64,000 bases of DNA from Micrococcales bacterium (GCA_009785115.1 WQWY01000013.1:18110-82109), one strand, 5' to 3'. Positions 16,828 to 26,301 are shown, numbered from the stretch's first letter. The notes: generated by a model not told the origin, from the sequence alone. Made by a program: numbers and translations.

Positions 16828-17835
16828 ATGGTGAGCACGGGTGTGCGCGCTCGACGGTGGCAGTCGGGGAAGGTCGTCGCTGAAGGGTCCGACCTCACCG
16901 GGATGGCCGACCATCTCACCGACCCCGACCAGATGATCTGGGTCGACCTGGTCGACCCTGACCATCGTCTGCTGACAAGTCTCGCCGACGAGATCGGCCT
17001 CGCCGCCCAGGCGGTCGAGGACGTGGTCGAGACGAGGGAACGGCCCAAGGCCACGCGCAGCCCCGGTCAGCTGCTGTTCGTGGTGTACGCGACGTGCCTG
17101 GAGCCGGACGCGACGGTGGCCAGCGTGTCCAGGTTCCGGATGACCAAGATCTCCGCGTTCTTGCTGCCCCGTGGGCTCATCACGGTGCGTACCTCAGACA
17201 TGTTCGACATGGACGAGGTCGTACGCCGTTGGGACGCGGACCCCGAGCTGCTGGTCGCCGGGCCGGCGGCGTTGCTGCACGGTCTGCTGGACACGGTGGT
17301 CGACGGGCACTTCGACACGGTGCAACAGCTGGACGACGCCATCGAAGAGCTCGAGGACGGGCTGTTCGACGGCGAGCCGTTGTCGCAGGAGACCCAGAAG
17401 AAGTCGTTCCGGGTCCGCAAGGAGCTGGTCGAGCTGCGCAGGGTGGTGCTGCCGATGCGCGAGGTGGTCGGCGCGGTGCAGCGTCACCGTGAGGAGTGGC
17501 GGCAGCCCGGCACGGAAGAGCTCGACGCCTGGTTCGCCGACCTGTACGACCACGTGCTGCGGGTCACCGAGTGGACCGAGTCGCTGCGCGACATGGTGAC
17601 CACGGTGTTCGAGACGAACCTGGCCCTGGCTGACGCCCGCCTGAACACCATCATGAAGAAGCTCACCGGCTGGGCGGCGATCGTCGCCGTCCCCACGGCG
17701 ATCACCGGCTGGTTCGGCCAGAACGTCCCCTACCCAGGCTTCAGCCAACCCCTGGGCCTGTGGCTGGCGGCGGGCACCATCCTCGGCGCGTCTTCCGGGC
17801 TGTACATCCTGTTCCGCCGCAAAGACTGGATCTGA
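16828..17835 (+). CDS. corA: CorA-family divalent metal transporter
   Basis: This 335-residue protein has a long soluble N-terminal alpha/beta and coiled domain (about 1-270) and two C-terminal transmembrane helices. The second helix ends in a positive tail (RRKDWI), as in the CorA family of Mg2+/Co2+ channels. The loop motif that is normally GMN reads G297-Q298-N299 here, followed by VPYPG, a variant seen in many actinobacterial members, so ion preference is uncertain. ATG 16828 is chosen; it lies exactly 6 nt after a CACACT hexamer (16816-16821), suggesting a leaderless transcript. The reading frame is open far upstream inside the FHA gene but has no support there. Confidence 0.9.
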   Translation: MVSTGVRARRWQSGKVVAEGSDLTGMADHLTDPDQMIWVDLVDPDHRLLTSLADEIGLAAQAVEDVVETRERPKATRSPGQLLFVVYATCLEPDATVASVSRFRMTKISAFLLPRGLITVRTSDMFDMDEVVRRWDADPELLVAGPAALLHGLLDTVVDGHFDTVQQLDDAIEELEDGLFDGEPLSQETQKKSFRVRKELVELRRVVLPMREVVGAVQRHREEWRQPGTEELDAWFADLYDHVLRVTEWTESLRDMVTTVFETNLALADARLNTIMKKLTGWAAIVAVPTAITGWFGQNVPYPGFSQPLGLWLAAGTILGASSGLYILFRRKDWI

Positions 17836-17844
17836 GAGAAGGCC

Positions 17845-17964
17845 CCAGGGCGTGTCTCACGACCCCGCACGGGCTGCGGGGCCCCGGCACGCACGCTGGC
17901 TGCGTTGTCGTCGCACGCGCCGGACACCCCTCGCTCACGCACGGGGTCACGAGACACGCCCTAG
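17845..17964. mobile_element. Palindromic MITE-like element between corA and the ABC-F gene
   Basis: Arms at 17847-17867 and 17942-17962 are 21 bp long and pair at 19 positions. The outermost 12 bases are AGGGCGTGTCTC and its exact reverse complement, and weaker pairing extends to 17845 and 17964. The middle 74 bp has no gene. Long terminal inverted repeats around a short non-coding centre suggest a miniature transposon relic. No clear target-site duplication is visible, so a large terminator or regulatory hairpin is the alternative. Confidence 0.5.
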
Positions 17965-18014
17965 ACTGTGGCGGTTCGTGCGGCGGTGGCCGCGCACCGT
18001 CCCCGGAGGAACCT

Positions 18015-19613
18015 GTGATCGTCGCTGCCGACGTCGAGCTGCGCGTGGGCGCACGTCAGCTGTTGGCACCGACCTCGTTCCAGGTGAACCGTGGGGACAA
18101 GATCGGGCTGGTCGGGCGCAACGGCGCTGGCAAGACGACCCTGACCCGAGCCCTGGCCGGGCAGTCGCAGCCCACCGGCGGGACGATCACCGCGACCGGG
18201 CCGGTGGGGTACCTCCCGCAGGACGCACGCGCGACGGACCTGAGCACCCTCGTGCGTGACCGCATCTTGTCCGCACGCGGGCTGGACGAGGTGACCACGG
18301 CGATGCGCAAGGCCGAGGGCGCCATGGCCAGCGCCGTCGACGCGACCCGTGAGAAGGCCATGGAACGCTACACGCGCCTAGAGGCTCGTTTTCTCGCCGC
18401 CGGGGGATACGCGGCGGAGTCAGAGGCGCACCGCATCGCGGCGAACCTGGGCCTGCCCGACCGGGTGCTCGCCCAGACCCTCGACACCCTGTCGGGTGGC
18501 CAGCGCCGTCGCGTCGAGCTGGCCCGCATCCTGTTCTCCGAGACTGACACCCTGCTGCTGGACGAGCCGACCAACCACCTGGACGCCGACTCGGTGGTCT
18601 GGCTCCGCGACTGGTTGCGCTCCTACTCCGGGGGCCTGGTCGTCATCAGCCACGACGTCGAGCTGCTGCGGGCCTGCGTCACCAAGGTGTTCCACCTGGA
18701 CGCCAACCGGGCGGTCATCGACCAGTACAACCTCGGCTGGGACGCCTACCTCCAGGCCCGTGAGACCGACGAGCGTCGCCGCCGCCGCGAGCGAGCCAAC
18801 GCGGAGAAGAAGGCGGCGGTGCTGCTCGCCCAGGCCGACAAGATGCGGGCCAAGGCCACCAAGGCGGTAGCCGCGCAGAACATGGCCAAGCGGGCCGAGC
18901 GGATGCTGTCCGGCCTGGAGTCGACGCGGGTCGCCGACAAGGTGGCGCACCTGCGGTTCCCCGACCCGGCCCCGTGCGGCAAGACGCCGCTGACCGCTAC
19001 GGGCCTGTCGAAGTCCTACGGCTCGACGGAGGTCTTCACCGACGTGGACCTCGCCATCGACCGGGGCTCCAAGGTCGTCGTGCTCGGCCTCAACGGTGCT
19101 GGGAAGACGACGCTGCTGCGGCTGCTGGCCGGGGTGGACGCGGCCGACACCGGCGAGGTGCTGCCCGGGCACGGGCTCAAGCTCGGCTACTACGCCCAGG
19201 AGCACGAGACCCTGGACATGGACAGGACCGTGGTGGAGAACCTGCGCAGCGCGGCCCCCGACCTGACCGACACCCAGGTGCGCTCGGTGCTCGGCTCCTT
19301 CCTCTTCTCCGGCGACGACGCCGACAAGCCCGCGAACGTGCTGTCCGGCGGGGAGAAGACGCGCCTCGCGCTCGCTACCCTCGTCGTCTCAGCAGCCAAC
19401 GTGCTGCTCCTGGACGAGCCTACGAACAACCTCGACCCCGCCAGCCGAGAAGAGATCTTGGCCGCCCTGCGCGGCTACACCGGCGCGGTCGTCCTGGTCA
19501 GCCACGACGAGGGCGCGGTCGCCGCCCTCGACCCCGAACGAGTGCTCCTGCTCCCCGACGGCGCCGAAGACCTCTGGAGCACCGACTACCTCGACCTCGT
19601 CGCCCTGGCCTGA
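18015..19613 (+). CDS. ABC-F family ATPase
   Basis: This 532-residue protein has two ABC ATPase domains and no membrane segments, the ABC-F layout of ribosome-associated translation factors and resistance proteins. Domain 1 has Walker A GRNGAGKTT (35-43 region), signature LSGGQRRR from residue 159 and LLLDEPTNHLD. Domain 2 has GLNGAGKTT from 358, LSGGEKTR from 443 and LLLDEPTNNLD. A Lys/Arg/Ala-rich linker with RRRRERANAEKKAAV separates them. GGAGGA (18005-18010) precedes GTG 18015. A gene of this type lies near suf and inhA in mycobacteria (Rv1473), so the location is ancestral. Whether it acts in housekeeping translation or antibiotic protection cannot be told. Confidence 0.92.
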   Translation: MIVAADVELRVGARQLLAPTSFQVNRGDKIGLVGRNGAGKTTLTRALAGQSQPTGGTITATGPVGYLPQDARATDLSTLVRDRILSARGLDEVTTAMRKAEGAMASAVDATREKAMERYTRLEARFLAAGGYAAESEAHRIAANLGLPDRVLAQTLDTLSGGQRRRVELARILFSETDTLLLDEPTNHLDADSVVWLRDWLRSYSGGLVVISHDVELLRACVTKVFHLDANRAVIDQYNLGWDAYLQARETDERRRRRERANAEKKAAVLLAQADKMRAKATKAVAAQNMAKRAERMLSGLESTRVADKVAHLRFPDPAPCGKTPLTATGLSKSYGSTEVFTDVDLAIDRGSKVVVLGLNGAGKTTLLRLLAGVDAADTGEVLPGHGLKLGYYAQEHETLDMDRTVVENLRSAAPDLTDTQVRSVLGSFLFSGDDADKPANVLSGGEKTRLALATLVVSAANVLLLDEPTNNLDPASREEILAALRGYTGAVVLVSHDEGAVAALDPERVLLLPDGAEDLWSTDYLDLVALA

Positions 19614-19659
19614 GAGCCGCCCCGTACGAGGGCGTGGGCGGTAGCGCGGGGGCTCGTGC

Positions 19660-19902
19660 TCAGGCGGTGGCGCGCTGGGTGGTGAGGAGGGAGTTGACCT
19701 CGACCACGGAGCGCAGGAAGTCGCGCACCGTGAGGAACTGGGAGAGGTGGTCGACGTGCTCGCCGCAGGAGAGCCAGACTTTGCGGCGGTCCGGGGTGTG
19801 GAGACGGGGGTTGTTCCACAGGAGGGCCCACGTGGCCTCGCCTGTGCACCTGCGGGCGCTGCAGACCAGGTCTCCTAGGACGTCCGGTACCGGTTCGCTC
19901 AC
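19660..19902 (-). CDS. Small conserved actinobacterial Cys protein
   Basis: This 80-residue protein has C-S-A-R-R-C and a later LSCGEH, giving three Cys and a His that could bind zinc. It ends with FLTVRDFLRSVVEVNSLL. Homologues are common in Actinobacteria without a proven function; some databases label them acetone carboxylase, which such a small protein cannot be. GTG at 19902 with AAGGG upstream is chosen; a TTG at 20055 would add 51 residues of Pro/Arg-rich sequence that looks non-coding. It is convergent with the ABC-F gene. Confidence 0.7.
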   Translation of the reverse strand: MSEPVPDVLGDLVCSARRCTGEATWALLWNNPRLHTPDRRKVWLSCGEHVDHLSQFLTVRDFLRSVVEVNSLLTTQRATA

Positions 19903-20110
19903 TGGTCTGCCCTTCGCCTCGTCGCGCGAGCCGCCCGTGCCCGGGCCCACCCGTGGTGCCGGTTCGCCGTCGTCCGGCTGCCTACGGGTGATCGTAGTCC
20001 TGCGCAAGCCGAGCGGCACGGGTGTCCACGGAGCGGGCTTGTGAACGTCCGACAAGGCTCGGCCCGGTTTTCGTGGCCGAGCCCGACCAGGGCCTGGCCA
20101 GCGGGTCGGT

Positions 20111-20116
20111 TAGCGT
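20111..20116 (+). promoter_or_regulatory. -10 box of fabG, leaderless arrangement
   Basis: TAGCGT ends exactly 6 nt before the GTG at 20123, placing the predicted transcription start on the start codon. No Shine-Dalgarno sequence is seen. Confidence 0.6.
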
Positions 20117-20122
20117 CGTCGG

Positions 20123-20863
20123 GTGGCTACCTCTCAGACCTCGCCCGTCCAGGCCCCGCGCTCCGTCCTGATCACCGGTGCTGGTCGTGGCATCGGCCGC
20201 GCCATCGCCGAGCGGTTCGTCGCTGCCGGTGACCGGGTGGCCAGCCTGCAGCTGTCGAGCGACACCGAGGTGCCCGACGGCGTGCTCCGGGTGCCGGGCG
20301 ACGTGCGGGACACCGCAGCGGTCGACGAGGCCTTCAAGACCGTCGAGGAGGCTCACGGGCCGGTCGACGTGCTCGTGGCCAACGCCGGGATCACCCGCGA
20401 CGGGCTGCTCATGCGGATGAGCGACGAAGACTTCGACGCGGTGCTCGACATCAACCTGACCGGCGCCTTCCGGGTGGCACGGAGGGCCAGCACCTCGATG
20501 ATCCGGCGGCGGTCGGGCCGCATCGTGATGATCTCCTCGGTGGTGGGCCTGTACGGCGGTGCGGGGCAGACGAACTACTCGTCGTCGAAGGCCGGGCTGG
20601 TGGGGCTGGCCCGCTCGATCACCCGAGAGCTGGGCGGGCGGGGGATCACCGCCAACGTCGTCGCCCCAGGGTTCATCGACACGGCGATGACGCAGGGCCT
20701 CCCCGACGACCTCAAGGCCCGGTATCTCGCGGCCATCCCCGCGGGCCGGTGGGGCACCGCCGACGAGATCGCCCAGGCGGTCGAGTTCCTCGCCTCGCCC
20801 GCCGCCGCCTACATCAGCGGTGCTGTGCTGCCGGTCGACGGCGGCCTCGGCATGGGCCACTGA
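20123..20863 (+). CDS. fabG: FabG, 3-oxoacyl-[ACP] reductase
   Basis: This 246-residue short-chain dehydrogenase has the NADP-binding GAGRGIG (19-25), NAG (87-89), catalytic N111, S139, Y152 and K156 (YSSSK), and the C-terminal PVDGGLGMGH. It reduces beta-ketoacyl-ACP in type II fatty-acid synthesis. The fabG-fabI pair matches mabA-inhA of mycobacteria. The start GTG 20123 fits a leaderless -10 box. fabI follows after 55 bp on the same strand. Confidence 0.93.
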   Translation: MATSQTSPVQAPRSVLITGAGRGIGRAIAERFVAAGDRVASLQLSSDTEVPDGVLRVPGDVRDTAAVDEAFKTVEEAHGPVDVLVANAGITRDGLLMRMSDEDFDAVLDINLTGAFRVARRASTSMIRRRSGRIVMISSVVGLYGGAGQTNYSSSKAGLVGLARSITRELGGRGITANVVAPGFIDTAMTQGLPDDLKARYLAAIPAGRWGTADEIAQAVEFLASPAAAYISGAVLPVDGGLGMGH

Positions 20864-20918
20864 GCCACCAGAGGACAAGAAGACCGACGACACCACGGAC
20901 GACGAGAGAGAGACGACG

Positions 20919-21686
20919 ATGGGGCTGCTCGAGGGCAAGACGCTGCTGGTGACGGGGGTGCTCACCGACGCGTCGATCGCGTTCCACACGGCGAGGCTGG
21001 CCCAGCAGGAAGGGGCCAGCGTGGTGCTGACCTCCTTCGGCCGTCAGCACCGGCTCACCGAGGTGGTGGCCCGACGTCTGCCCACCACCGCGCCGGTGGT
21101 GCGCCTGGACGTGACCGACGAGGAGGACCTGGCGACGCTGGCCGAGCGTGTCGGTGAGCACACCGACCGGCTGGACGCTGTGGTGCACTCGATCGGGTTC
21201 GCCCCGCAGAGGGTCATGGGTGGGAACTTCCTGGCCGGTGAGTGGCCCGACGTGGCGATCGCGGTCCAGACCTCCGCGTTCTCGCTGAAGTCGCTGGCGG
21301 TGGCGGTCAAGCCGCTCATGGGTGCCGGTTCGGCGGTGGTCGGCCTGACCTTCGACGCCCGCTACGCCTGGCCGGTCTACGACTGGATGGGTGTGGCGAA
21401 GGCGGCCTTCGAGTCCACGGCTCGCTACCTGGCTCGCGACCTGGGCCCCGAGGGGGTCCGTGTGAACCTGGTCTCGGCGGGGCCGGTGCGCACCACGGCC
21501 GCGAAGTCCATCCCTGGCTTCGAGCAGATGGAGAGCGCCTGGTCAGACCGGGCACCGCTGGGCTGGGACGTGTCCGACCCGGAACCCACCGCCCGCGCTG
21601 TGGTCGCCCTGTGCTCCGACTGGTTCCCCGCCACGACCGGCGAGATCGTCCACGTCGACGGCGGCGTGCACGCGATGGGGCAGTAG
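20919..21686 (+). CDS. fabI: FabI/InhA, enoyl-[ACP] reductase (NADH)
   Basis: This 255-residue enzyme has the InhA-like signatures VTGVLTDASIAF, SIGFAP (S91 aligns with InhA Ser94), catalytic Y154 and K161 in VYDWMGVAKAA, and the C-terminal VDGGVHAMGQ. It reduces trans-2-enoyl-ACP in the last step of each elongation cycle and is the family targeted by isoniazid and triclosan. ATG 20919 is used; the frame runs open upstream into fabG but without support. It is probably co-transcribed with fabG. Confidence 0.94.
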   Translation: MGLLEGKTLLVTGVLTDASIAFHTARLAQQEGASVVLTSFGRQHRLTEVVARRLPTTAPVVRLDVTDEEDLATLAERVGEHTDRLDAVVHSIGFAPQRVMGGNFLAGEWPDVAIAVQTSAFSLKSLAVAVKPLMGAGSAVVGLTFDARYAWPVYDWMGVAKAAFESTARYLARDLGPEGVRVNLVSAGPVRTTAAKSIPGFEQMESAWSDRAPLGWDVSDPEPTARAVVALCSDWFPATTGEIVHVDGGVHAMGQ

Positions 21687-21763
21687 CGCTTCTTCGAGGA
21701 GTCTCCGCTGCCTAGGGCGTCCCGCGTCGAGAGGTGGGTGCGACGGGTGCGACCATAGGCACC

Positions 21764-22282
21764 GTGAGCCACACCCGACGACTGGTCCTGCTGCGTCACG
21801 CCAAGGCCGAGCAGGCCGGACGGACCGACCACGAGCGCCCCCTGGCCCTGGCCGGCCGCCGCCAGGCGACGGCCGTCGGCACCGCCATGCGCGCCGAGGG
21901 CGTGATACCTGACGTGGTGCTGTGCTCCTCGGCGCTGCGCACCCGTCAGACGTGGGACCTGGTGTGCTGCGCCCTCGGCCCGAACCCTGACGGCGTCGTC
22001 TATGTGCGCGACGAGCTCTACGACGCCGGACCGCGCGACGTCCTGGACCTGCTGGCAGGTGCGGGGGAGGCCCGCACCGTGCTGGTCGTCGGCCACGAGC
22101 CCACGATGTCGAGCCTCGCCGTGCTGCTGGCCGGGCCCGACTCCTCACCCGAGGTGGTCGACCGGGTGAGTCGCGGTGTGCCGACCGCGAGCTGGAGCCT
22201 CCTGGAGCTCGACGCTCCGTGGGATGCGGTGGCCGCGGGTGGTGCTCGTCTGCGAGGCTTGAGGGTGCCCGCACGAGACTGA
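21764..22282 (+). CDS. SixA-like phosphohistidine phosphatase
   Basis: This 172-residue histidine phosphatase has the catalytic LLRHAKAE (H12) near the N-terminus, a CSSALRTRQTW segment, and a second catalytic His in VVGHEPTMSSL. SixA-type enzymes remove phosphate from phosphohistidine proteins. The GTG at 21764 places the RHG-type motif close to the start, as usual; the ATG 30 bases upstream would add unconserved residues. Confidence 0.85.
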   Translation: MSHTRRLVLLRHAKAEQAGRTDHERPLALAGRRQATAVGTAMRAEGVIPDVVLCSSALRTRQTWDLVCCALGPNPDGVVYVRDELYDAGPRDVLDLLAGAGEARTVLVVGHEPTMSSLAVLLAGPDSSPEVVDRVSRGVPTASWSLLELDAPWDAVAAGGARLRGLRVPARD

Positions 22283-22326
22283 GCGGTGCGCCGGGCACGA
22301 CGTGACGACACCCGAGGAGACCGACG

Positions 22327-23652
22327 ATGACGACTCTGCGACCGTTCCGGGCTGTCCGGCCTGTCGACAACGCCGCGGCCGCACGGGTGGCCGCGCTGCC
22401 CTACGACGTCATGAGCTCAGCCGAGGCACGTGAGGCGGTCGTGGGCAACCCCGACTCGTTCTTGCACGTGGACAAGGCGGAGATCGACCTGGACCCGTCG
22501 GTCGACCTGTACGACGACGCGGTGTATGCCAAGGCGAAGGAGAACCTGGCCGCCCTGCTCGAGCGCGGGGTGCTGATGCACGACGACCGGAGCGCCTGCT
22601 TCTACCTGTACCGCCAGACCATGGGCGGGCGCTCCCAGACAGGTGTGGTCGGGTGCGCCTCGGTGGACGACTACCTGGACGACCGCATCAAGAAGCACGA
22701 GCTGACCAGGGCGGACAAGGAGGCGGACCGCATCCGCCACGTGGACACCCTCGACGCCAACACCGGCCCGATCTTCCTGGCCCACCGTCCCCACCACGGG
22801 CTGGCCGCCCTGATCTCCGGCTGGACCTCCAGCCGCGCGCCGATCTACGACTTCATGGCTGACGCGGAGTTCCTCGCTCCGCTCGTCAACACCGCTCAAT
22901 CGGCTCGGACGAACGAGCAAGACTCGCTCTCCTCGCCTCAATCGGGTGTGCACCACGAGGTGTGGAAGGTGTGCGACGTCGCGACGAACCTCCAGATCGC
23001 CGCCACGTTCGCGGACATGGCGGCCCTGTACATCGCCGATGGGCACCACCGGTGCGCCTCGGCGGTCAAGGTCGCCCAGCTGCGCCGTGCCGAGAACCCG
23101 GGGTACTCCGGCGACGAGGAGTTCAACTACTTCCTCGCGGTCGTCTTCCCTGAGGACCAGCTGCGCATCATGGACTACAACCGGGTCGTCGCAGACCGGG
23201 CTGGTCGCACCCCTGACGAGCTGCTGTCGGTCTTGGCCGAGGTGGTCACGGTGGGGGAGCCCCAGGACGCGCCGTACCGACCCACGGGCAAGCACGAGTT
23301 CGGGATGTACCTGGCCGGGTCGTGGTACCCGTTGCGTGCCCGGCCTGAGCTGATCGACGGGTCCGACCCGGTGGCGTCCCTGGACGCGGCCTGGTTGCAG
23401 ACGAACGTCCTCGCCCCGCTGCTCGGGATCGAAGACCCCAGGGCCGATCAGCGGATCGACTTCGTCGGGGGAATCCGAGGCCTGGACGAGCTGGCTCGCC
23501 GTGCCGGGAGCGACGGTGTGGCCTTCGCGCTGCACCCGGTTGTCATGGGCGACCTGTTCGCCGTCGCCGACGCGGGCCAGATCATGCCGCCGAAGAGCAC
23601 CTGGTTCGAGCCCAAGCTGCTGTCAGGGCTGTTCGTCCACGAGCTGGGCTGA
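22327..23652 (+). CDS. DUF1015 family protein
   Basis: This 441-residue protein matches the DUF1015 family: it begins RPFRAVRP...VAALPYDVMSSAEAR, has KKHELTRADKEADRIRHVDTLDANTGPIFL, and the motif YIADGHHRCASA. Biochemical function is not established; it lies near serine-biosynthesis genes in some bacteria. GAGGAGA precedes the ATG. It converges with glgC, and the two are separated by a strong hairpin at 23678-23715. Confidence 0.88.
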   Translation: MTTLRPFRAVRPVDNAAAARVAALPYDVMSSAEAREAVVGNPDSFLHVDKAEIDLDPSVDLYDDAVYAKAKENLAALLERGVLMHDDRSACFYLYRQTMGGRSQTGVVGCASVDDYLDDRIKKHELTRADKEADRIRHVDTLDANTGPIFLAHRPHHGLAALISGWTSSRAPIYDFMADAEFLAPLVNTAQSARTNEQDSLSSPQSGVHHEVWKVCDVATNLQIAATFADMAALYIADGHHRCASAVKVAQLRRAENPGYSGDEEFNYFLAVVFPEDQLRIMDYNRVVADRAGRTPDELLSVLAEVVTVGEPQDAPYRPTGKHEFGMYLAGSWYPLRARPELIDGSDPVASLDAAWLQTNVLAPLLGIEDPRADQRIDFVGGIRGLDELARRAGSDGVAFALHPVVMGDLFAVADAGQIMPPKSTWFEPKLLSGLFVHELG

Positions 23653-23677
23653 TCGCCCCCAGCCGGCGAGACGTCTC

Positions 23678-23715
23678 CACGCCAGGTAGACGGTGAGAAC
23701 TGTCTACCTGGCGTG
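23678..23715. terminator. Bidirectional terminator hairpin between DUF1015 gene and glgC
   Basis: Perfect 14-bp arms CACGCCAGGTAGAC (23678-23691) and GTCTACCTGGCGTG (23702-23715) with a 10-nt loop lie between two convergent genes, 26 bp and 24 bp from their ends. It would work on either strand. Confidence 0.8.
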
Positions 23716-23738
23716 CACCCGAGGCTCAGGTCTGAGGG

Positions 23739-24980
23739 TCACTCGGTGATGGTGATGCCCTTGGGGACGACGGTGAGGCCCGACTCGGTGACGGTGAAGC
23801 CTCGGGCGCGGTCGTGGTCGTGGTCCAGGCCGATGCGGCAGCGCTCGGGCACCACGACGAACTTGTCGATGATCGCCCGGTGGATCTGGGCGTAGCGCTG
23901 CACCTGGACGCCGTCGAACAGCACCGAGTCGGTGACCTGAGCCCACGAGTGCAGCCGGATGCCCGAGGAGAGGATCGAGCCGGAGACGGTGGCCCCGGAG
24001 ACCACGGTGCCGGGGGAGACGATCGAGTCGGCGGCGTGCCCCAGGCGGCCCGGGCCGGCGTGCACGAACTTGGCCGGTGGCAGGCCGATGTACCCGGTGT
24101 GCAGGGGCCAGGCGTCGTTGTAGAGGTTGAACACCGGCTCGATCGCGATGAGGTCCTGGTTGGCGTCGAAGAAGGCGTCGATGGTCCCTACGTCGCGCCA
24201 GTAGTCCTTGTCGCGAGGCGTGGAGCCCGGCACGTCGTTGCGGATGAAGTCGTAGACCCCGGCGGTGCCGCGCGCGACGAACGCGGGCACGATGTCGCCG
24301 CCCATGTCGTGGCGCGAGGCCGGGTCGTCGGCGTCGGCCGTGACAGCGTCGACCAGGGCGTCGGCGTCGAAGATGTAGTTGCCCATCGAGGCCAGCACCT
24401 CGTTCGGCGAGTCGGCCAGCCCCACCGGGTCAGACGGCTTCTCGCGGAACGCGGCGATCTTGGTCGGGTCGTCGGCGGCGGTCTCGATGACCCCGAACTG
24501 GTCGGCCATGCCGATCGGCTGGCGGATGCCGGCCACGGTCAGCTCCGCACCAGAGTCGATGTGGGCCTGCATCATCTGCGAGAAGTCCATGCGGTAGACG
24601 TGGTCGGCACCGACTACGACCACGTAGTCCGGACGCTCGTCGTTGATGATGTTCAGGCCTTGGTAGATCGCGTCGGCGCTGCCGAGGTACCAGTGCTTGC
24701 CGACCCTCTGCTGGGCCGGGACGGCCGCGACGTAGTTGCCGAGCAGCGGCGACATGCGCCACGTCTTGGACACGTGCCTGTCCAACGAGTGAGACTTGTA
24801 CTGGGTGAGCACGATGACCTGGAGATACCGGGAGTTGATGACGTTCGACAGAGCGAAGTCGATCAGACGGTAGATACCCCCGAACGGCACCGCGGGCTTG
24901 GCCCGCTGGGCGGTCAGCGGCATCAGTCGCTTACCCTCGCCGCCCGCGAGGACGATGGCCAAGACGCGCGGTGTTCCCAT
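23739..24980 (-). CDS. glgC: GlgC, glucose-1-phosphate adenylyltransferase
   Basis: This 413-residue enzyme makes ADP-glucose from glucose-1-phosphate and ATP. The N-terminus has the nucleotidyltransferase motif [13 protein letters not shown] with KPAVPFGG, then GSADAIYQ and [12 protein letters not shown], and the C-terminal third is a left-handed beta-helix with [15 protein letters not shown]. The ATG at 24980 lies 6 nt after a TAGGGT box (24987-24992), so the message is probably leaderless. It is divergent from glgA. Confidence 0.95.
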   Translation of the reverse strand: MGTPRVLAIVLAGGEGKRLMPLTAQRAKPAVPFGGIYRLIDFALSNVINSRYLQVIVLTQYKSHSLDRHVSKTWRMSPLLGNYVAAVPAQQRVGKHWYLGSADAIYQGLNIINDERPDYVVVVGADHVYRMDFSQMMQAHIDSGAELTVAGIRQPIGMADQFGVIETAADDPTKIAAFREKPSDPVGLADSPNEVLASMGNYIFDADALVDAVTADADDPASRHDMGGDIVPAFVARGTAGVYDFIRNDVPGSTPRDKDYWRDVGTIDAFFDANQDLIAIEPVFNLYNDAWPLHTGYIGLPPAKFVHAGPGRLGHAADSIVSPGTVVSGATVSGSILSSGIRLHSWAQVTDSVLFDGVQVQRYAQIHRAIIDKFVVVPERCRIGLDHDHDRARGFTVTESGLTVVPKGITITE

Positions 24981-24986
24981 GCTCTG

Positions 24987-24992
24987 ACCCTA
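24987..24992 (-). promoter_or_regulatory. -10 box of glgC, leaderless arrangement
   Basis: On the minus strand TAGGGT is followed by 6 nt (CAGAGC) and then the ATG of glgC. No ribosome-binding site is present. Confidence 0.6.
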
Positions 24993-25074
24993 GTCCGACC
25001 AGCCCGTGGTGCGCATGGGACTCGACGGGGTTCCGCGCTAACGTGGGCGAACACCCCGTCCCGCGGAGGCCGAA

Positions 25075-26283
25075 GTGCGCGTCGACCTGATGACTCGTGA
25101 GTACCCACCGAACATCTACGGAGGAGCCGGCGTCCACGTCGCCGAGCTGGTCCGGGTGCTTCGACCCGACACCGACGTGCAGGTTCACTGCTTCGACGGT
25201 GCGCGTGCCGAGCCGTGCGTGCACGGTTACGACCAGCCGGACGGCGACGCCGCCCTGACCACGCTCGACGTGGACCTGCAGATGGTGGCCGGGGTGGCGC
25301 GGGTCGATCCCGGGAACAGCCCGGACCTGGTGCACTCCCACACCTGGTACGCCAACATGGCCGGCCACCTGGCGGGCATCCGCTACGGCGTGCCTCACGT
25401 GCTGACCGCCCACAGCCTCGAGCCGCTGCGCCCGTGGAAGGCCGAGCAGCTCGGCGGCGGGTACGCCCTGTCCAGCTGGGCGGAGCGCACGGCGTATGCG
25501 GGCGCGGCGCGGGTCATCGCGGTCTCGGCGGGCATGCGGGCCGACATCCTGCGCGTCTACCCGTTCGTCGACCCCGACGACGTGGTGGTGGTGCACAACG
25601 GGATCGACCTGGACTCCTGGGTGCGTCCTTCTGACGCCGAAGGTGTCGCGGACGCGGCGGAGCGTGCCCGTGCCCTGGGCATCGACCCTGAGCGCCCCGC
25701 GGTGGTGTTCGTCGGGAGGATCACCCGGCAGAAGGGCCTGCCGTACTTCTTGCGTGCCGCCGCGGCGCTGCCGCCCGAGGTCCAGCTGGTGCTGTGCGCC
25801 GGGGCTCCGGACACCCCGCAGATCATGGCCGAGGTCGAGCGGCTGGTGGCAGACCTGGCCGCCCAGCGCTCCGGGGTGGTCTGGATCGAGCGGATGCTGC
25901 CCCGCGCCGACCTGGTCGCGCTGCTCTCGGCGTGCACGGTGTTCGTGTGCCCGTCGGTCTACGAGCCCCTGGGCATCGTCAACCTCGAGGCCATGGCTGT
26001 GGGTCTGCCGGTGGTCGCCACCGCGACCGGTGGCATCCCCGAGGTGGTCGTGGACGGCGAGACCGGCCGGCTGGTGCAGATCGAGCAGGCCACCGACGGC
26101 ACCGGCACCCCGTTGGACCCTGAGGCCTTCGTCGCCGACCTGACCGAGGCGCTCCTCGACGCGCTGTCAGACCCGGAGCGGGCCCGACGTTGGGGCGAGG
26201 CGGGTCGCGAGCGTGCCGAGAACCACTTCTCCTGGGACGTCATCGCTGAGCGCACCCTCGAGGTCTATCGCGGCGTGCTCTGA
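25075..26283 (+). CDS. glgA: GlgA/GlgM-type glycosyltransferase (GT4)
   Basis: This 402-residue GT-B enzyme has the N-terminal EYPPNIYGGAGVHV, a central VFVGRITRQKGL, and the C-terminal donor-binding YEPLGIVNLEAMA. It is the short actinobacterial glycogen synthase type. Mycobacterial members (Rv1212c) are known to make maltose-1-phosphate from ADP-glucose, so the product may be maltose-1-phosphate rather than glycogen directly. GTG 25075 has GGAGG upstream; TAACGT at about 25039 may be its -10. It is divergent from glgC, which supplies ADP-glucose. Confidence 0.92.
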   Translation: MRVDLMTREYPPNIYGGAGVHVAELVRVLRPDTDVQVHCFDGARAEPCVHGYDQPDGDAALTTLDVDLQMVAGVARVDPGNSPDLVHSHTWYANMAGHLAGIRYGVPHVLTAHSLEPLRPWKAEQLGGGYALSSWAERTAYAGAARVIAVSAGMRADILRVYPFVDPDDVVVVHNGIDLDSWVRPSDAEGVADAAERARALGIDPERPAVVFVGRITRQKGLPYFLRAAAALPPEVQLVLCAGAPDTPQIMAEVERLVADLAAQRSGVVWIERMLPRADLVALLSACTVFVCPSVYEPLGIVNLEAMAVGLPVVATATGGIPEVVVDGETGRLVQIEQATDGTGTPLDPEAFVADLTEALLDALSDPERARRWGEAGRERAENHFSWDVIAERTLEVYRGVL

Positions 26284-26301
26284 CGCGTACGATCACACCT
26301 C

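Noticed and set aside
1710..23690. Shared 16-mer GACGTCTCCACGCCAG at about 1710 and 23670
   Set aside because: One chance 16-base match in 64 kb of GC-rich DNA is expected; flanks do not align.
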